From positions 1 through 12,978 of the forward strand of contig CALEIW010000236.1 of assembly GCA_937876055.1 (NCBI GenBank): 12,978 nucleotides of DNA, in the 5' to 3' direction. The translations under genes were made by a program, and so were the position numbers. The DNA comes from an uncultured euryarchaeote. Lineage in GTDB: Archaea; Thermoplasmatota; Poseidoniia; Poseidoniales; Thalassarchaeaceae. Below, piece after piece: positions 1-6,867 of the stretch (positions are counted from its first letter, which is position 1; each line of letters begins with the position of its first letter). The notes beneath the pieces were generated by a model. The model searched no databases. It was not told where the DNA came from and was given only the letters and a program-made list of their open reading frames with translations.

Positions 1-16
1 CTAAATTACGAGTGAT

Positions 17-895
17 TCATTGCTCTAGCAGTGGAACCAATTCTTGCTTCTCTTGACTTTCTTCAGTGCCATTAGCATGGTATCTTGAATGAATTAGTAT
101 AGGGACAATTACACAACTTAATGGCAATAATCCTACAATAATGTAAGCTGTAAATTTTGGTAGAGTTATCCTATCCTCTACTTCAATCCAAACTTGAACA
201 ATCATATCTCCGTCAACAGCCGATGCATCGTTTGGTCTGCTATTGTTCCAGTTATCAAGAGCGATGAAATATTCTGCATCACTATTATCTCCAAACCATG
301 AAATGAAGGCTTTGTTGTCGTTATCTAGAGCTGTGGAAAAACTGGTGCTACGTTTATCCTCATATGCATGAGTGTCTCTGAATGGAAGAAACACAACCAT
401 GTCTCGCCATTCAACAGGAATCATATCCATTACCTCCTCCGGAGTTTCCCAACCTTCGGATGCCATTACAAATTCATCTTGGTATCTCCCCCAATTCGCG
501 GAATCAAACAAATATACGTCACCTTTCGGATCATCGGTGGGGGGATTATCTGGGTCGGAATTAAATTCAACACAGAATGTATACGAATATCCAGTAACCA
601 ATTCCAAACGCAGTGCTTGTGCATAGTTTCTAGCAAGGTCAATTTCAACATACAAATCATCCCTAAGTGGACTTAAATCAGTATTTACGCTGGATCCACC
701 CCACCAACCCCGAGAATTATCTTCAACCTCGACAACTTCTGCGAAATCGCTGTCAAATCCTGCATCAAGGGGTACAGAACAATCACTCCCTGAGGCGGAA
801 ACAGTACCTGCTGACACAATTAATATCGCAAAAATAGGTGCGATTAAGCCGAAACTAAACCCGGTTGCAAAGAATTTTTTCACAATTTGATGCAC
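17..895 (-). CDS. p24/GOLD-like type I membrane protein (hypothetical), coupled to the upstream protease gene
   Basis: Predicted 292-residue protein starting at GTG (895-893). An in-frame upstream ATG at 958 would overlap the protease gene by 62 nt. The GTG is preferred because GGAGG lies 7 nt before it and the protease stop (899-897) is one base away, which is the layout of translational coupling. Residues about 10-33 form a signal peptide or N-terminal membrane helix. The middle is an acidic, aromatic-rich extracytoplasmic region, with Cys39 and Cys108 as a possible disulfide. It contains a DVYLFDSANW stretch (about 126-135) and a YFIALDNWNN stretch (about 209-218), which resemble the strands of p24/GOLD-like or PPC-like beta sandwiches. 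Residues about 248-269 form a second helix, followed by a short polar C-terminal tail. The layout signal peptide, beta domain, helix, short tail matches a type I membrane protein. The family assignment is an inference from motif resemblance. The exact function is unknown; a partner or accessory of the co-transcribed surface protease is plausible. Confidence 0.75.
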   Translation of the reverse strand: MHQIVKKFFATGFSFGLIAPIFAILIVSAGTVSASGSDCSVPLDAGFDSDFAEVVEVEDNSRGWWGGSSVNTDLSPLRDDLYVEIDLARNYAQALRLELVTGYSYTFCVEFNSDPDNPPTDDPKGDVYLFDSANWGRYQDEFVMASEGWETPEEVMDMIPVEWRDMVVFLPFRDTHAYEDKRSTSFSTALDNDNKAFISWFGDNSDAEYFIALDNWNNSRPNDASAVDGDMIVQVWIEVEDRITLPKFTAYIIVGLLPLSCVIVPILIHSRYHANGTEESQEKQELVPLLEQ

Positions 896-896
896 T

Positions 897-3800
897 TCAG
901 CGCCTCCGAGTTCTAATTGGGCGGACGTATCCGGACTCCTTGTTCCTTCGCTCGTCAACCGTCAGATACTTCGGTTGTGGGGGTGGATTGTGTTGATCCA
1001 TGCCAGGTAGCCCGCCTTCCGCTTCTACTTCCTGTACATCGTAGGTCTCAAGCATTTCCTCGGCATCCATCTCCTCTTCGTCTTTCTGCCTCATGACTAA
1101 CCAGCCGAGAAGTAGTACCATCGCGACCAGTGCTAGAAGGCCACCGCTCTCTTTGTTTGGAACAAAGTCCTTCCAAGTCAACTCATCCCAAGACTTCTGT
1201 CGGTTTTCTTCTTCTGCAGAAAGCACACTTATCACATAGTCCTCTGAAGTACATACTCCAACTCCATCACAGACCTGTAAGACTAGACGTATTTCACCTG
1301 TCTCACCCCAAGTCATGTTACCCCAAAGGAAATCGTTCCTTGGGTCTCCATCTTGGTCTGTGTCGACCAATGCATTTAGGTCCCAATTGACACTGAGTTC
1401 ACTGGTCAGACTTGTGTCTTTGTCATTGGTGGAAACTCCATCTCCATCGCTGTCCTCATCGGCATTTACATCTAACCAGGCTTCCAATCCTTCAACTAGA
1501 TCTGCATCAAAGGCGCTATGATTCAAGAGAACTAGGTCGCCTTGGTTAACATAGTCTGAATCAATGGGGTCGATAAGATTGATTTCAGGCGCTCTTGAGA
1601 CATGTACGGTAATCGAGGTCGTATTGGTGTCTCCACCTTCAAATCCATCGACAACGGTTAGACTAACGACGTAAGTTCCAGGTCGCTCCCAAGAATGCCA
1701 AACAACAGCTCCTTCAGCTTGTGGACTAGCATCGCCGAAGTCCCAAATCCATCTTGTTATGCCGTTCCATTCGGCGTTTTCAGGGTCTGTAGAATGTCTT
1801 CCAACAAATTTGGGGTCGGAATCATAACTTTCTGAACCATCAAATCTCAGTGGACAATCTGGAGCGATGAATGCCCCCCCGTCAACGACAAATGGAACCC
1901 ACCAAGTAACTTCTTGTTCTGAGCTAGGGATTGACTGAAGAGCGCTACCATTTATGCTAGGTTGTAAAAATTCCACCATTGGTACGGGAAGAGGATTGGC
2001 AATTCTGACTTGATATGATTTGGTTGCAGATTCAGCACCTCTGTCATCAATAACAGTCAATGAAATTGTGTACAAACCTGGCTCTGTGAAAGTGTGGTAT
2101 ACAGCGGATGAGTTTTCTATTTCTACATCCATTCCAGTAATATTCCATCGTGTCTGCAATAATGATGTATCTCCGTCTGGGTCAAAAGATAAACTCTCAA
2201 AGAAATACTCGGTTTCAACCGTACCGTCTGAAGGACGGTCAAACACAGCCACAGGCCTTTGATTTAACACCCTAACCATCAGTGTTGTAGAAGACACGTT
2301 GCCATCGTCATCTGTGACCTCTAAAGTGACGGTTTTCATACCAGGAGTATTCCAACCAACTGTTGGATTTTGATTTACTGAAGTCGTTCCCGAGAAGTCC
2401 GATGTTTGGGTTATGCCTTGACTAGAGAAATTTACACCGGATTCGAATTCCCATCGATATTCTACAATTAGCCCATCGTCATCGATGAATAAATCGGGTA
2501 GTGTCAAAGGAGTTAGTGTGTATGTTTGTAGTTCCTGGTCGAAAACTTGCCTCGGCACCCTGTTGAGTACTCTAACGTATACTTGATGTTCTACAACGAA
2601 AGTTCCATCGTTTATTGCAAGCGTCAAAGTGTAAACGGTACCATCAGCGCTACCATCCACATATGCATGGCTAGCTTCTACAAGACCTAGTCCGCCTTCG
2701 TCACTTCCATCACCCCAATTCCAAGTGAATTCTATTTCTTCGTGGGGTACATTGTCTACGGTACTTCTTGCAGAGAACATTACCCTTTGGTTTGTTAATA
2801 AGACAATTTCATCCGTTATGGTGACTCCATCCACTCTAATTTCTGGAATAGGCTCAGTAGTGTCTGTAACACTTACCGTCCAATATTGGGTTTCAGAGTA
2901 GAAGCCACCCACGTCTTCAACGGTTAGCGCTACAGTATAGTTTCCAGGCTCCTCATAGATGTGGACCGGGTTCTTTAGCCCCGATGTGGCATTATCGCCT
3001 AAGTTCCAATTGTAAGCAACAGGTGTTTCGTTGTAACTGTATGAACCATTCAGCAGTCCGAACCCCCATACATCATATCCCCCACCAAATAGGCTGACAG
3101 GTAACCAGGTTTGAGTAATGGAGGTCGAAGTCGATCCACTTGCAACCGGTTTCATATTTGCTAGTGGTATTGGTAGAGTAAATGCAGTATCCGTAACTTC
3201 CCCACTAATATCTCGGATGTCAACTCCAAATGTCCAATCGCCAGTATATGGTGGGGTAAACCAAATGCTTTCCTCTGTAGGAATATTGTTTCCTGCGGTC
3301 ATTGAGAAAGTAATCGAATCTGTTAGGGTGTTGTTTACGAATGCTTCAAAGGTGACTTCGATAATTTCAAAGAAAGCATTCGATGTAACTTGTAACTCAA
3401 TTTCCACACTATCGTCTACATTGTCTTCATCACGATCGAAGGTTGTGACTGAAATTATGTCTACTTCAGCAGGATCGGTAATGATACCGGCTTGAACGAC
3501 GATATCAGTAGTAGGGTAGGAGCCGGTTGTTATTCCACAACTAGCAAAATTGTAATCACAATCAGTGACTTGGGATTCATACCAAACAATTACCCAAACT
3601 TCGTCAGTAGTATTGCCAAATCCATGTACGAGACCAGTTCCTGCACCAGTGGCCGAGTCAATTCTCAATCTATTCATCGTCCAAGTGCCAGTAGCGGAAT
3701 CTTTTGCCATAACGGTTCCAGCTACACCGAACTGAGTTGGTTGAACCATCAGGTTAAGCGGTGCTCCGGTGCCTCCCGAGAATTTGTAAGCCCTCATTCC

Positions 3801-5003
3801 CCAGCCTTCAAGCTCTTGCGTGGGACTTACCCAAGTCGATTGCCACTCATCGCGATAACCACTCATCTGAACTTTGCAAATGTATCCTGTGACACATCCT
3901 GCGGTCATTGCGATGTTCGAAAATCCAAATGCACCTTGGGCACTATCGAGGCTGACAGCGGCAGTGAAATTAGCGAAAATATCCGACATGGTAGTTCCAA
4001 TTGCAGTTGAACCAGGTTCAGGATTTCTTGCTAAATTCTCAACTCCAGCTCCACCTGTAGCGGTGTCAGCAACGAGTCTAGAAATTGCTGTTCCTCCTCC
4101 AAGTTTGTCGGCTAAATACATCACAAACATGAAACTTCCACCATAATCTGCTATTCTTTGATTCCACCAACGAACACTCATATTGGCATTTTGCGACCAT
4201 TCATTTGCGTGTCCTGAGATAGTGTTGGTGACGCCAAAGCACAGGTAGGCTGCCATATCAGCAGCCCCTTCATCTAGCCAAATGTACTCGTATGGGTCTC
4301 TCGCATTGTGAAGAAGATGTTGAAACTCATGAGCAATAATCGTGTTTCTCCAACTTAAATCACCTGAATCAACAAACATAATTTCTCGTTGACTAGCAAC
4401 GTTAGGGTCGAAATAACCTCCAATACCTCCTCCGCCATCGATTTGGAAAATTAAGATCTCAATCTGACAATTATTGTCAACATCGGGAGGATTCCCAAAG
4501 TATGTCGTGTCTGTCGGGTAGATAGTCGATTCCCAGGTTGAAGTGATGTCGTTTAGTGTGGTTGAAGAAATCACTACACCATCTTCAACAAAAATAGCGG
4601 AATTCGTTGAAATTTTCTCCACAGTTGCAGTAACAGTTCCACTAGAGGTTGAGAATGTGTCTGTGTCATCCACAGCCCAAGCATTCTCACAAGACCTAGC
4701 ACTCGATCTAGTGTTCTGATAAGCCGGAGAAAACGGTTCAATTAAGTTAGGGTAATCGTTCTCAATCCATTGTTTCTTTAGATAGCCAAATGCGGAGAAA
4801 ACAGGGTTGTCTGGATCGTTGTAAATGTAGGCATGACCGTCAATGGCAGGGTCGAAATCACTCAAATCCCCTGCTATAATCTGGTTTTCATCATCCGTTG
4901 AGTCTTCACTTGCACTCACCATTGGGAGCATTACAGAAACTAGCATAAGCCAAACCAACAACAACGTAGTTGTTGACTTACTAGAACTATTCAAAGTGCT
5001 CAC
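897..5003 (-). CDS. Secreted, membrane-anchored zinc metalloprotease-like protein with tandem PKD domains
   Basis: Predicted 1368-residue protein starting at GTG 5003, with GAGGTGA 6 nt upstream. Residues 1-31 form a signal peptide (n-region with one Lys, a Leu/Val core, then VSAS). The N-terminal domain (about 40-480) carries HEFQH at 225-229 and WLDEGAAD at 242-249. This is the HExxH plus downstream Glu layout of gluzincin-like zinc peptidases, closest in my reading to the hyicolysin/M30 type; the family label is tentative. About five PKD-like domains follow (about 625-1136), with WNWGDG- and WIWDFGD-type cores, PGxYxVxLTVxD strands and linkers such as RVLNRVP. Asp-rich stretches at about 522-532, 1180-1196 and 1213-1224 look like calcium-binding DxDxDG loops. 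Residues about 1287-1304 form a membrane helix, followed by a cytoplasmic tail with an acidic segment and a basic end (RPIRTRRR). It is expected to sit on the cell surface and cut extracellular protein. The product's protease activity is inferred from the HEFQH/E motif. Confidence 0.85.
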   Translation of the reverse strand: MSTLNSSSKSTTTLLLVWLMLVSVMLPMVSASEDSTDDENQIIAGDLSDFDPAIDGHAYIYNDPDNPVFSAFGYLKKQWIENDYPNLIEPFSPAYQNTRSSARSCENAWAVDDTDTFSTSSGTVTATVEKISTNSAIFVEDGVVISSTTLNDITSTWESTIYPTDTTYFGNPPDVDNNCQIEILIFQIDGGGGIGGYFDPNVASQREIMFVDSGDLSWRNTIIAHEFQHLLHNARDPYEYIWLDEGAADMAAYLCFGVTNTISGHANEWSQNANMSVRWWNQRIADYGGSFMFVMYLADKLGGGTAISRLVADTATGGAGVENLARNPEPGSTAIGTTMSDIFANFTAAVSLDSAQGAFGFSNIAMTAGCVTGYICKVQMSGYRDEWQSTWVSPTQELEGWGMRAYKFSGGTGAPLNLMVQPTQFGVAGTVMAKDSATGTWTMNRLRIDSATGAGTGLVHGFGNTTDEVWVIVWYESQVTDCDYNFASCGITTGSYPTTDIVVQAGIITDPAEVDIISVTTFDRDEDNVDDSVEIELQVTSNAFFEIIEVTFEAFVNNTLTDSITFSMTAGNNIPTEESIWFTPPYTGDWTFGVDIRDISGEVTDTAFTLPIPLANMKPVASGSTSTSITQTWLPVSLFGGGYDVWGFGLLNGSYSYNETPVAYNWNLGDNATSGLKNPVHIYEEPGNYTVALTVEDVGGFYSETQYWTVSVTDTTEPIPEIRVDGVTITDEIVLLTNQRVMFSARSTVDNVPHEEIEFTWNWGDGSDEGGLGLVEASHAYVDGSADGTVYTLTLAINDGTFVVEHQVYVRVLNRVPRQVFDQELQTYTLTPLTLPDLFIDDDGLIVEYRWEFESGVNFSSQGITQTSDFSGTTSVNQNPTVGWNTPGMKTVTLEVTDDDGNVSSTTLMVRVLNQRPVAVFDRPSDGTVETEYFFESLSFDPDGDTSLLQTRWNITGMDVEIENSSAVYHTFTEPGLYTISLTVIDDRGAESATKSYQVRIANPLPVPMVEFLQPSINGSALQSIPSSEQEVTWWVPFVVDGGAFIAPDCPLRFDGSESYDSDPKFVGRHSTDPENAEWNGITRWIWDFGDASPQAEGAVVWHSWERPGTYVVSLTVVDGFEGGDTNTTSITVHVSRAPEINLIDPIDSDYVNQGDLVLLNHSAFDADLVEGLEAWLDVNADEDSDGDGVSTNDKDTSLTSELSVNWDLNALVDTDQDGDPRNDFLWGNMTWGETGEIRLVLQVCDGVGVCTSEDYVISVLSAEEENRQKSWDELTWKDFVPNKESGGLLALVAMVLLLGWLVMRQKDEEEMDAEEMLETYDVQEVEAEGGLPGMDQHNPPPQPKYLTVDERRNKESGYVRPIRTRRR
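903..907 (-). promoter_or_regulatory. Shine-Dalgarno site GGAGG that sets the start of the p24-like gene
   Basis: On the minus strand GGAGG is followed by seven bases and then GTG at 895. It lies inside the last codons of the protease gene, so ribosomes finishing that gene are well placed to reinitiate. This is the main reason for choosing the GTG start over the ATG at 958. Confidence 0.6.
1596..3131 (-). repeat. Tandem PKD-like domains (protein-level repeat) within the surface protease
   Basis: This stretch encodes roughly residues 625-1136 of the protease. At least four units show the PKD pattern of a (W/F)xWxxGD-like core followed by PGxYxVxLTVxD. The clearest are near residues 664-698, 758-800, 883-900 and 1083-1120, with a more divergent unit near 951-990. 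Short linkers ending in (R)V(L)N(R/Q)xP separate several units. The units differ clearly in sequence, so they look like old duplications rather than recent DNA repeats. PKD domains are extracellular beta sandwiches that often act as spacers or bind glycans or proteins. Confidence 0.75.
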
Positions 5004-5062
5004 TTACACTCACCTCAGCAATAAGACAGGTTCAAGCCCCTCTTCAACCCGCTATAACATCG
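5004..5062. promoter_or_regulatory. Divergent promoter region between the protease and cyclotransferase genes
   Basis: This 59-nt spacer separates two divergent genes. A single TATAA/TTATA element lies at 5053-5058. On the minus strand it predicts a transcript start near 5028-5030, giving the protease gene a leader of about 25 nt that contains GAGGTGA (5016-5010), which fits well. On the plus strand the same element would predict a start near 5080, which is downstream of the annotated ATG at 5063. Either the plus-strand gene uses a weaker element further left, such as the AATAAG near 5019-5024, or its true start codon is internal. This is read by eye and not experimentally supported. Confidence 0.45.
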
Positions 5063-6136
5063 ATGGAGCATCGTTCGGACGCCCGCGGCCCGAAGGGCCG
5101 GATTTTCTACCTCAGGGAGAAATATCAAATTCGAACCTCAATTCTTGCATTATTGTGTGTTGTTTCATCAATATTTTTTCCCCTTTCGAATGTAATTTCT
5201 GAGACTCCCGAGATGTGGCAGGTGGTTGTCATTGAACCAGAACTAATCAGCCAGGTTCCTCATGATGATTCAGCCTTTACTCAAGGCCTAGAGATTCACG
5301 ATGGAAAGTTCTATGAAAGCACAGGCCTATACGGTGAATCTAGCATCAGAATTGTAAACATGAGTACAGGCCAAATTGAGACTCAGTACAACCTTTCTGA
5401 TGATTATTTTGCTGAGGGTTTAACCATTTGGAATAATTCGATTATCCAACTAACCTGGAAAGAAAATATTGCATTTATTTACGACCTCGATTCATTACAG
5501 CAAATTGGTAGTATTTCTTACCAAGGAGAGGGCTGGGGAATCTGTAATTATGATGAAAATGGGCTGTGGCTTTCGGATGGCTCAGGCCATTTAAGAAATT
5601 CCAATAATTCAACAATATCATTCAACAATTCATTGGAAGTATTGTTAGGCGGTGGGCCGAGTGAGCGCTGGAATGAATTGGAGTGTATCGACAATAACGA
5701 ATACATACTAGCAAACAAGTGGTTCGATGACTCGATTTATTTGATTCAAACCTCAAATGGTTACGTCTGTCAAAAGGTAGACTTTAGCTCAATTCGAGAA
5801 CAATTTGAACCAGAATCTTCCGGGGTGTTGAACGGAATCGCCAAAGATCCTGAAACCGGCAATTATTGGGTTACTGGCAAAAATTGGTCAAATTATTATG
5901 AGGTCAACATCGAGTTTTCAAACCTCTCAGTTAATTGTCAAAATAACTCCACAATTAGCCCTTCAGATGATTGTATAGATTGTCAGGAAGGTGAGCAATT
6001 TGTAGCATTAAATCGATTTTTAGTACTGATTTCAGTACCTCTGTTATGGCTCATTTACACGTCAATCTCAAAGCGGCAAACTGAGAAGCCGCCGGTTGTC
6101 AGGAAGGATGAGCGGGAGGGCGGCGAGCATGTCTGA
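5063..6136 (+). CDS. Glutaminyl-peptide cyclotransferase (plant/bacterial type), membrane anchored
   Basis: Predicted 357-residue enzyme that converts N-terminal glutamine of peptides or proteins to pyroglutamate with release of ammonia. The family signatures run in order through the protein: AFTQGLEIHDGKFYESTG (71-88), YFAEGL (115-120), LTWKE (130-134), GEGWGI (155-160), WNELE (203-207), LANKW (216-220), LNGIA (256-260) and VTGKNW (270-275). These match the five-bladed propeller glutamine cyclotransferase family. Residues about 24-46 are a signal peptide or membrane helix, so the enzyme should act outside the cytoplasm. Unusually, residues about 318-335 form a C-terminal membrane helix followed by a charged tail, and a Cys pair (DDCIDC, 302-307) precedes it. 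The start is uncertain: no ribosome binding site precedes ATG 5063, and a GC-rich hairpin lies in the first 40 nt. The 3' end overlaps the next gene by 8 nt, indicating an operon. Confidence 0.88.
   Translation: MEHRSDARGPKGRIFYLREKYQIRTSILALLCVVSSIFFPLSNVISETPEMWQVVVIEPELISQVPHDDSAFTQGLEIHDGKFYESTGLYGESSIRIVNMSTGQIETQYNLSDDYFAEGLTIWNNSIIQLTWKENIAFIYDLDSLQQIGSISYQGEGWGICNYDENGLWLSDGSGHLRNSNNSTISFNNSLEVLLGGGPSERWNELECIDNNEYILANKWFDDSIYLIQTSNGYVCQKVDFSSIREQFEPESSGVLNGIAKDPETGNYWVTGKNWSNYYEVNIEFSNLSVNCQNNSTISPSDDCIDCQEGEQFVALNRFLVLISVPLLWLIYTSISKRQTEKPPVVRKDEREGGEHV
5086..5100 (+). other. GC-rich perfect hairpin (6-bp stem, GAA loop) near the cyclotransferase start
   Basis: CGGCCC (5086-5091), loop GAA, and GGGCCG (5095-5100) form a perfect inverted repeat in otherwise AT-rich surroundings. 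A short T-rich run (ATTTTCT) follows on the plus strand. It lies 23 nt after the annotated start codon. It could be a structured mRNA leader if translation actually starts downstream, a weak intrinsic terminator or attenuator, or a chance GC-rich stretch in coding sequence. Confidence 0.4.
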
Positions 6137-6866
6137 TGAGTCTGAATCAAAGAGAACTCGCTTTGAATGGTGGCTGGAAGATCTTTCTACAGATCCAGCC
6201 ACAAGAGTCGCAGGTGCTGTATTGATTATCTTTGGAAGCTTACTTGGAGTTATGACAGGTAGCCTGCACATTAGTGCCGATATCGGAGAGGTTCTAAGCG
6301 GGCAGCTCGACGATTCCGGACTCAAGGCTGATGTTAACGGAGCAGTATTTGCGGCACTCATCAACAATTCATCCGGAGGAGACGGTATGGAAGATGTGAC
6401 CGTGATTCTCTACGATGAAGAAAATCTTGAAATCGGCAGAGATATTACAGATTCAGGGGGTCGATTTTCTATTCTCGATGTCTCCAGAAAATCCTCGATG
6501 ATCGTTGTTGAACATCCTGATCATATTACTCAACGAATTCTATTAGTTCCAGGAGATCATACTCAGATTATTGTTACTCTTTCAGAGGGAGAAGGAGTCC
6601 AGGAAACCGATATGCGAGGGCAGAGTTTTCTCCAAGAATCCGTTCTAATTACTACAATAATCGGTGTAGTGACTCTTCTTGCAGGAATTGCGGGAATTCT
6701 CGGCGGGGTTGAAGCCTACAATGGTAAGAGTCACTTTCGCAGCCAATTATTGGCTTATCTTGGCCTTTGGAGTCAAGGGCTGATGTTCATTGGTCCTCTA
6801 TTCATTTTGATGGGGATGGGTCTTAGTTATCTGAGTCGAAAACAGTTTGGATTAATGGAGGGTTAA
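6129..6866 (+). CDS. Three-helix membrane protein with carboxypeptidase-regulatory-like beta domain (hypothetical)
   Basis: Predicted 245-residue protein starting at ATG 6129, with GGAGG 9 nt upstream, inside the last codons of the cyclotransferase gene (8-nt overlap). In-frame TTG 6096 and ATG 6108 are alternatives without a better binding site. The polar N-terminus (1-24, MSDESESKR...) is likely cytoplasmic. Membrane helices are at about 27-46, 171-194 and 207-234. Between the first two lies a soluble domain (about 66-152) with the feature order of carboxypeptidase-regulatory-like/transthyretin-like folds: VNGAVFAAL, GMEDVTVILYDEE, then TDSGGRFSILDV and an I/V-rich terminal strand. Such domains are usually extracellular or peptide-binding. 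No catalytic motif is visible. Its place between the cyclotransferase and the kinase, with tight spacing, suggests co-transcription. The function is unknown; I infer only a surface-exposed domain on a membrane platform. Confidence 0.8.
   Translation: MSDESESKRTRFEWWLEDLSTDPATRVAGAVLIIFGSLLGVMTGSLHISADIGEVLSGQLDDSGLKADVNGAVFAALINNSSGGDGMEDVTVILYDEENLEIGRDITDSGGRFSILDVSRKSSMIVVEHPDHITQRILLVPGDHTQIIVTLSEGEGVQETDMRGQSFLQESVLITTIIGVVTLLAGIAGILGGVEAYNGKSHFRSQLLAYLGLWSQGLMFIGPLFILMGMGLSYLSRKQFGLMEG
6857..6862 (+). promoter_or_regulatory. Shine-Dalgarno site GGAGGG that sets a TTG start for the kinase gene
   Basis: GGAGGG lies in the last codons of the preceding gene. With GGAGG at 6857-6861, six bases separate it from TTG at 6868, and the upstream stop TAA (6864-6866) is one base before that TTG. 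The P-loop begins only seven residues later, so no later start would keep the fold intact. Confidence 0.65.
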
Positions 6867-6867
6867 C

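Noticed and set aside
1..16. A further gene starting at the ATGA overlap with the p24-like stop
   Set aside because: On the minus strand the ATG at 20-18 is followed by a stop after four codons, so no gene begins there.
1596..3131. Recent DNA repeats or a mobile element in the PKD region
   Set aside because: The units resemble each other only at protein level; no long identical DNA stretches or terminal inverted repeats were noticed.
3492..4010. Open frame of 172 codons on the plus strand inside the protease gene
   Set aside because: It is antisense to the conserved protease domain, has a low-complexity Ser-rich product and no recognisable motif, so it is a shadow frame.
5086..5100. Hairpin as a transcription terminator of the divergent region
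   Set aside because: No gene ends nearby on the plus strand and the following T-run is short and interrupted, so a terminator role is not supported; it is listed only as a structure of unknown meaning.
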